Below, in pieces: positions 5,374 to 9,946 of a stretch of 9,946 nucleotides of DNA; within the stretch, counting starts at the first letter, position 1; each line of letters starts with the position of its first letter. The position numbers were made by a program, and so were the translations under genes. The notes below the pieces were generated by a model that saw nothing but the letters and a program-made list of their open reading frames with translations, had not been told where the DNA came from and did not search any database. The DNA lies in NCBI GenBank assembly GCA_035280505.1, contig DATEFT010000014.1, positions 1 through 9,946 of the forward strand. Reading direction: 5' to 3'. Origin of the DNA: JAKEHZ01 sp035280505. Lineage in GTDB: Bacteria > Acidobacteriota > Blastocatellia > RBC074.

Positions 5374-6549
5374 TCAGGATCCCATCCCCAGCACAACCAG
5401 GGTGATGCTGAAATTGGTGAGCGGAGAGAAGCCGCTCACCGTAGTCCGATTAAGCTGCACCGTCAGCTTGGTGCCGACCGACTCCTTGACCGTGACGGTC
5501 AGGGTCTCGCCCCGGAGCGGAGTCCCACTCCGGTCGAACACCTGGCAGGTGAAGATATCGCCCGACTCCCGGCTCTCCATGATCCACTCCGGGCCCGTGC
5601 CCGGCAGTTTGGTGATCACGATGCCGAAGCCATGTTGACCGGCGGTCGCGTCGAAATAGCCCGTGGTGAGGCCGCCATATTTATTCGGGCCGAGCGTGGC
5701 ATTGACGACTCCGTACCCGAGGGCGAACTTCGGCAGGAATCCGAAGTTCAGATCCTGGACGGTCGTCACCGGAGTAGTCGTCGCATCCAGCACGAATTTG
5801 ATGGTCGCCTCCTTGCGCTGGCGGAGATCATACTGGCTGGCCAGCAAAGCGCCGATGGTCTGAAGATTGGACGCCGTCAGGTTATGCGCATTGCCCGTGA
5901 CGGAGGAGTGGTTTTCGCCGATCGTAATCTGGTTGGTCGCATCGTCGGCGCCGATCACGATCGCATTGGATTGAACCAGGTCGATATTGCCGCCCGGATT
6001 ACTGATGCCTTTCAGACTCGCCGCCACGACCCCGATGGCCCCGGCTTTGACGGAGTTATTGATGATGGCAGCCGGGACGTTTCCGGAGCCGTCGAGCGTG
6101 AATCTCGCCAGCAGGATCGCGGACGATTCCGCGGGCGGTTGAGTGGTGTCCGCCACAAGCTGCGGCTTCTCGGTCCAACGCCGGTTATTGGTCGGATTAT
6201 CCGGCGGCAGCGGCCCCGAAGGCGGAAAATCCGACGCCAGTTCCCGATAACCGATCGCCACGAAGACCTGCGTGTTCGCCTTGAACTTGGCGGCATCGGT
6301 TAAGAGGACCGGTTCATCCACGGCCAGCACCAATTCTCGACCCAGCTTATCGATGGCTGTCCCCACCTTGACCGTCACCTGTTTATCGCCGCTCTTGACG
6401 ACCGACAATCCTTCGGCCACGCCGGGGGTATGGAGCAGCCGGTTGTGACGGTAGCGCCGGTCGAGGTGATATTTCTGTTCATCGGTGAAATCGGCCTCGA
6501 CTAGAAATTGCTGGTCGAAGTAGTGCATCCGCTTGGTGATGTCATCCAT
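5374..6549 (-). CDS. Baseplate-associated protein with fibre-like linker (391 aa)
   Basis: The ATG has AAAGGAG at 6556-6562, 6 bases upstream. The N terminus (KRMHYFDQQFLVEADFTDEQ, then HLDRRYRHNRLLHTPG and AEGLSV) resembles a family common in eCIS-like clusters whose members begin with a YF-x-x-x-L/F-L-x-x-x-DF pattern and a HNRLLHGxGV-like block. I know that pattern from memory and cannot name a domain accession. Residues 55-105 look like a small beta domain (VKVGTAIDKLGREL, VFVAIGYRE). Residues 196-235 (ITIGENHSSVTGNAHNLTAS, then IGAL) resemble linkers of phage tail fibres. The C-terminal ~140 residues are beta-rich with no recognised motif. The gene starts 15 bases after the gpI-like gene. 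The likely role is an adaptor between baseplate and fibres; this is inferred from position and composition. Confidence 0.85.
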   Translation of the reverse strand: MDDITKRMHYFDQQFLVEADFTDEQKYHLDRRYRHNRLLHTPGVAEGLSVVKSGDKQVTVKVGTAIDKLGRELVLAVDEPVLLTDAAKFKANTQVFVAIGYRELASDFPPSGPLPPDNPTNNRRWTEKPQLVADTTQPPAESSAILLARFTLDGSGNVPAAIINNSVKAGAIGVVAASLKGISNPGGNIDLVQSNAIVIGADDATNQITIGENHSSVTGNAHNLTASNLQTIGALLASQYDLRQRKEATIKFVLDATTTPVTTVQDLNFGFLPKFALGYGVVNATLGPNKYGGLTTGYFDATAGQHGFGIVITKLPGTGPEWIMESRESGDIFTCQVFDRSGTPLRGETLTVTVKESVGTKLTVQLNRTTVSGFSPLTNFSITLVVLGMGS

Positions 6550-6564
6550 CGTCTTCTCCTTTGA

Positions 6565-7236
6565 TTAGGTGGTGGCTTCGATCCCCAACAACGTGTTCTT
6601 ACCGATGGTCGAAGTCTTTCCGATCTGCATGGTCGTGAACACAAAGTGCAGCTCGAAATCGGTGTGAGCGGGTTTCTGCAGCTCGATCAACGCCCTGGCA
6701 ATCTCCTGATTTCGTTCCAACTCCGCCGGATCGGGGTTGGGCATGGTCACGTTGACCTTGAAGAAATGCGGGGCCAGCGTGCCGCTGAGAGAGGTGTCCT
6801 TCCCGACCGTCGAATGGACTCCGATCTGGAACTCGGATTCGTCCACATCGATGATCTCCGGGGTCGCCCCACCCAGATAGATCTTCATCAGTTCGGCCAG
6901 GTTCTCTTTCGTCCCCCGGCGGCGATAGAGCGGGACGATGTTGGCCAGAAAATCCCGCTGCTGCGGGCCCGTCCAGTCCGAGCGCAGAGCCAGCGCGACC
7001 CATCCGGCCAGCCAGGGGATGAAATCGTCGCGCGTCTCTTTCGGATCGAACAACGCCGAGAGCGTGGCGATGGTCTCCTCCAGCCCCCTCGGCGAATCGG
7101 ACCCGCCGCCGCCCTGGGGCGGCCCGGTCAGAACATGCTCGAAAGCCATCAGGAATCGCCCGACGAACGGATCCTCGCTGAAGATCGCCGGAAGATGCTG
7201 CAGATAACTGCTGGTTGTTTGCTGGTCGAAGCTCAT
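6565..7236 (-). CDS. gpI-like phage tail protein of the eCIS baseplate (223 aa)
   Basis: Family signature, residues 11-35: YLQHLPAIFSEDPFVGRFLMAF. Further family blocks are GLEETIATLSALFDP (51-65), DFIPWLAGWVALAL (71-84) and LYRRRGTKENLAELMKIYLG (103-122). This is the TIGR02242-type phage tail domain, related to P2 gpI, found next to baseplate J-like genes in contractile injection clusters. The second half carries the short motif IG-x-x-STVGKDTSLSG (138-152) and a second version IGKTSTIGKNTLLG (205-218). I take the ATG at 7236, the only plausible start. Unusually, no purine-rich ribosome site precedes it: the upstream bases are CGCGAAA units of the dispersed repeat. Role: baseplate wedge component beside the J-like proteins. 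It is 73 bases downstream of the second J-like gene. Confidence 0.9.
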   Translation of the reverse strand: MSFDQQTTSSYLQHLPAIFSEDPFVGRFLMAFEHVLTGPPQGGGGSDSPRGLEETIATLSALFDPKETRDDFIPWLAGWVALALRSDWTGPQQRDFLANIVPLYRRRGTKENLAELMKIYLGGATPEIIDVDESEFQIGVHSTVGKDTSLSGTLAPHFFKVNVTMPNPDPAELERNQEIARALIELQKPAHTDFELHFVFTTMQIGKTSTIGKNTLLGIEATT

Positions 7237-7253
7237 GCTGATGATTTCGCGTA

Positions 7254-7291
7254 TTTCGCGTGTTTCGCGGTTTAAATCTCAAATTCCAAAG
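7254..7291 (-). repeat. Dispersed intergenic repeat, copy 2
   Basis: It matches 4690-4727 at 36 of 38 bases. Three tandem 9-base units (ATTTCGCGT, ATTTCGCGT, GTTTCGCGG on the plus strand, 7244-7270) run nearly to the start codon of the gpI-like gene. Unlike copy 1 there is no inverted partner arm here. The repeat appears to have replaced the usual ribosome binding region of that gene. Confidence 0.85.
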
Positions 7292-7309
7292 AGCTGGCTT
7301 TCCACAATA

Positions 7310-8296
7310 CTAAGACGCCGGCACCGTCACCTCGACCGTGATCTCCGCCCTGACCAGTTCGTAAGGGCCGACCTCGATCGCGATCACCTCGCCCGCCTCG
7401 TTCTTGATCGCGCGTTCGGGCGGCGTGAGCGTGATCGAAGTGACGTAATCGACGCCGTCCAGCCGGTCGAGCATGGCGAAGAGCTCCGAGACGTAAACGT
7501 TTCGGCCGAAGGGCCAGCCCTGGCTCCCTCGCGCCCGGTCAGGCAGCGGATTCAAAAAATCGGTCACGGCCCGGACGATCTCCGGCTCCAGACTCTCCTT
7601 TTTCCGATCGGGAAGGGACATCACCTTCGCCTCGATCCCGACCTCGGCAAAGAACGGTTCGACGACGTGCAGGCGCGTGGTGAGCAGCAGGCGCGACTTG
7701 CCGAGCCCGGGCTTCGGGTCCAGGTATTGCTTGACGGCCTTGACCACCTGACCGCCATCCGAGGCCGCAACGACGATCAGGCTGACGTGTCCCGGCCGTT
7801 CGAGTTTCAGATCCAGCTCCAGGTTACGGCGCGGGATGCAGCGGGCCCGCACGACCCGGGGATCGGCTTCGAACGCCAGCGCCTCGAAATCGGTGGACGA
7901 AACCGCGCGCTCCAACCGGCGGAGTTTCGAGACCGTCTTCGGCAATTGGACCGTGATCAGTTGCAACAACTCCTCCGGCGAGAGGCTCTCCAGCCGCTGC
8001 GCGATCTGATCCCTCTCGGCGCTCTCCGGCGGCTGCGCACGATCCTCTTCGCTGAACGGGTCCCATTCGGTGCCGTTCAACAGCTTGAGAAACGAAAGAA
8101 CGTTGCGGGAAGTGACCCGATCGAGCCGGTAGATCAGCAATTCCGTCAGATAGGCGAACAGTTCGATCAGGGTGATGCCCGGATCCGACGGGTTGTGATT
8201 GGTCCACCTCGGCTCGAAGTTCGGGATCAGGTGGCGGGCCTCCTCGATCAGGTCCGCGTACCGGCGGTCGTCCAGATTTGGCAGTTGCAATGGCAT
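7310..8296 (-). CDS. Baseplate J-like protein, shorter paralogue (328 aa)
   Basis: The N terminus is a classic head of putative baseplate assembly proteins: LPNLDDRRYADLIEEARHLI, then WTNHNPSDPGITLIELFAYL and LIYRLDRV (residues 5-62). Residues 130-177 (SSTDFEALA, VVRARCIPRRNL, PGHVSLIVV) and 235-290 (FLNPLPD, GWPFGRNVYVSELFAMLD, GVDYV) are the baseplate J-type core and C-terminal module shared with the larger protein at 8306-9946. This is the gp6/J-like wedge family of contractile tails; Afp11 and Afp12 are the eCIS relatives. The start is 9 bases after the upstream stop, with only a weak purine-rich stretch (AGTAGAAAAAG), so translation is probably coupled. No membrane segment is visible. 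At 328 residues it is short for the family because the middle region of the larger protein is absent. Confidence 0.9.
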   Translation of the reverse strand: MPLQLPNLDDRRYADLIEEARHLIPNFEPRWTNHNPSDPGITLIELFAYLTELLIYRLDRVTSRNVLSFLKLLNGTEWDPFSEEDRAQPPESAERDQIAQRLESLSPEELLQLITVQLPKTVSKLRRLERAVSSTDFEALAFEADPRVVRARCIPRRNLELDLKLERPGHVSLIVVAASDGGQVVKAVKQYLDPKPGLGKSRLLLTTRLHVVEPFFAEVGIEAKVMSLPDRKKESLEPEIVRAVTDFLNPLPDRARGSQGWPFGRNVYVSELFAMLDRLDGVDYVTSITLTPPERAIKNEAGEVIAIEVGPYELVRAEITVEVTVPAS

Positions 8297-8305
8297 GGGC
8301 TTTTT

Positions 8306-9946
8306 CTACTCTTCGAACCTCAGGTTGACCGTATGGGTGCCGGAATAGACCAGAAAGCGGCCGGTATCTTTGATGATCTGGGCGGCGCCGGCGCCCCCCG
8401 GATCTATCTTCAGCGCGATCCGGTCGCGCTCATCCACCTCTCTCAGCGGCTCCCTGAGCCGATGGACGTGATCGACGCCGGGCACCGATTCGATCAAAGC
8501 ATAGAGATCGGATTGATGCGGTTCGCGGCCGAACTCCCACCCCTGCTCGTCCAATCCGCCGGTCAGCGGGTGCAGAAAATCGGCCAGGCTCTGCTGGACG
8601 GCCTGGGCGACCGCGCCCGCGCCTTCGATCGAGACCGGGACCACGTCCACTTCAACATTGACCCTCAGGTAGAGCGGGCCGGTCACTCGTAGATTCGCGG
8701 TCGGCACGGAGTGAGCCTCGAGGTACTCCTGCACTCGACGGATCAGTTCCAGACTCGGGAGCGGTTTTGGCGCAGTGGAGCGCGGGACGATGATCACACT
8801 CACCTCTCCGGGCGAGTTGATGGGATGGGCCTCCAGCGCCTCCGACATCAACGGAGTATCGATCAGGTTGCGCAACGGCACGCACCTGGCGCGGGCCACC
8901 TCGGACGAGGCCAGCAGCGCCAGATCCTCGTAGTCTTCCGTGGTCACCGCGCGTCCGTGGTGGCGAAGGGTGCGCGGCGCTCGCGCCAGCAACGATTTGA
9001 GCCCTTCCGCTTCCGCTCCTCCCAACGCCGCTTCGGGATTGGTGACGGCATGGACGTAAGGGACCGTGGTCTTCATCTGAATGATCGCGCCGGCGGGCCG
9101 GTTGCCGGCGCTGCCGCCTCCGGTTTGATAATGCGCCAGCCGGAGATTGCCGCTCCCGATCGGCGGGATCAGCCCGTTCAATCCATCGCCGAACCTGATT
9201 TCGCCGGTCAGATGGTCGAGCACGTAGTGCCGGCTCCGCGGCCCCGAGCCGTAAAAATCCGGCGTCTCATGCCAACGGACCCAGATCTCCGTCGGGTTAC
9301 CGGCGGCATCGAGAACGAGCGTCATCGCCTCTCCGTCCTCTTCCCGCGCCAAAACCTCCAACTCGGCGGCCGACGGCATCTCCAGCTCGCGCACTTCGAG
9401 CCGCTGGCCCAGCAGAATCGGCGTCTGGGTGGCGCGGAACTTCTGGGCTTTGCTGCCGTCGCTCGAACCCAGAACCTCGTTGTTCAGCGTCACCGCCTGC
9501 AGCGCCATCGTCGTGTTGAGCAGGAGCCGCCGCGCGCGCGGTTTGAACCGGTAGGCCCCCTTCACCCATCGCACGCGCACCCAGTGGCGCGCGAGGCCGA
9601 ACTCTTCGCGGGCGGCGAAATCGGCGGGCGGCTGGAATTCGACGATCCCCGGCCGGGTCAACGAGGTGGTGCCGTCATCGACCAGGAGCACCTGCCAATC
9701 CCGGCCGTTCCAATACTCCGCCTTCAGTTCCGGCCGCTCATTGACCGAGGTGGAGGCGTTGCCGAAGAGCGGTTCGACCAGGCCGAAATAGAGGCTCAGG
9801 GCGCGCCGCGGCGGGCGGCTCCCCGGCGGCAACGTCACCCCCAGATAGAACGTCGGCTCCCGCTCATCCGCCGGCCGGAAAGGCTTCAACCGCCCGTTGG
9901 CGGGTGATTCGAAGACGAAGTCATTCTCGGCCCGCAGAACGATCCG
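8306..9946 (-). CDS. Putative baseplate assembly (J-like) protein, 5' end beyond right edge
   Basis: The frame is open to the right edge (546 residues visible). The only start-like codon near the edge is a TTG at 9889 inside continuing coding sequence, so the gene almost certainly starts outside. Counting visible residues, FYLGVTLPPGS and LSLYFGLVEP lie at about 33-59, YWNGRDW at 78-84, and HLTGEIRFGDGLNG at about 245-258. ARAPRTLRHHGRAVTTEDYE (~321-340) and VARARCVPLRNL (350-361) begin the J-type core, and PGEVSVIIVP and FGREPHQSDLYALIESVPGV follow. These are signature blocks of TIGR02243-type putative baseplate assembly proteins. Role: large wedge subunit of the contractile particle. It overlaps nothing and is 9 bases from the shorter J-like gene. 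Confidence 0.9.
   Translation of the reverse strand, partial: RIVLRAENDFVFESPANGRLKPFRPADEREPTFYLGVTLPPGSRPPRRALSLYFGLVEPLFGNASTSVNERPELKAEYWNGRDWQVLLVDDGTTSLTRPGIVEFQPPADFAAREEFGLARHWVRVRWVKGAYRFKPRARRLLLNTTMALQAVTLNNEVLGSSDGSKAQKFRATQTPILLGQRLEVRELEMPSAAELEVLAREEDGEAMTLVLDAAGNPTEIWVRWHETPDFYGSGPRSRHYVLDHLTGEIRFGDGLNGLIPPIGSGNLRLAHYQTGGGSAGNRPAGAIIQMKTTVPYVHAVTNPEAALGGAEAEGLKSLLARAPRTLRHHGRAVTTEDYEDLALLASSEVARARCVPLRNLIDTPLMSEALEAHPINSPGEVSVIIVPRSTAPKPLPSLELIRRVQEYLEAHSVPTANLRVTGPLYLRVNVEVDVVPVSIEGAGAVAQAVQQSLADFLHPLTGGLDEQGWEFGREPHQSDLYALIESVPGVDHVHRLREPLREVDERDRIALKIDPGGAGAAQIIKDTGRFLVYSGTHTVNLRFEE

Noticed and set aside
5349..5396. Upstream extension of the Ig-like gene to 5396
   Set aside because: It overlaps the end of the preceding gene, has no ribosome site, and GAGGAG stands correctly in front of the ATG at 5348.
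7244..7270. CRISPR or satellite array from tandem 9-base units
   Set aside because: The units are too short, number only three, and have no spacers.
7235..9907. Two long plus-strand open frames (485 and 398 codons) opposite the J-like genes
   Set aside because: They are Arg-, Asp- and Gln-rich with no recognisable domain and lie opposite well-identified genes. They are shadows of GC-rich coding sequence.
1..9946. Intact prophage
   Set aside because: Only baseplate and fibre genes are visible. No capsid, packaging, lysis or integration gene is seen, and the J-like and gpI-like families are those typical of eCIS clusters. A phage or tailocin cannot be fully excluded without the flanks.

Overview
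The window holds one co-directional gene block, all on the minus strand, so genes read from high to low coordinates. The DNA is GC-rich and the intergenic gaps are short, as in a bacterial chromosomal operon. Most starts have clear AGGAGG-like ribosome binding sites. The gene content is the distal part (baseplate, then fibres) of a contractile, phage-tail-like particle, most likely an extracellular contractile injection system (eCIS, Afp/PVC-like). No capsid, terminase, integrase, lysis or tRNA attachment signals are visible. Sheath, tube, ATPase and cargo genes are not in the window and would lie beyond the right edge if present. The host cannot be named. The CGCGAAA-type intergenic repeats and S74 fibre families suggest an environmental lineage such as Acidobacteriota or similar, but this is a weak inference.

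Layout in transcription order. (1) 9946-8306: a baseplate J-like protein, cut by the right edge. (2) 8296-7310: a second, shorter J-like protein. (3) 7236-6565: a gpI-like tail protein. (4) 6549-5374: a 391-residue protein with a baseplate-type N terminus (RMHYFDQQFL) and a fibre-like linker. (5) 5348-4746: a 200-residue protein with a probable Ig-like domain. (6) A fibre array follows. It has a 624-residue S74-type protein (4612-2738), a 551-residue paralogue (2703-1048), a 75-residue coiled-coil protein (1008-781), and the first 236 residues of a third S74-type paralogue that runs off the left edge (710-1).

How it fits together: the two J-like proteins and the gpI-like protein should form the baseplate wedge. 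The 391-residue and Ig-like proteins sit between wedge and fibre genes and may link the two. The S74-type proteins would be trimeric fibres whose C-terminal chaperone folds the fibre and is then cut off. The fibre genes are the most interesting part. They share a nearly identical N-terminal region and (in the two complete ones) a nearly identical C-terminal chaperone, while the middle modules are duplicated, missing or swapped. This looks like a cassette system for varying target binding. Two intergenic gaps carry a dispersed repeat built on 9-base CGCGAAA units; one copy is arranged as a long hairpin just ahead of the fibre array.
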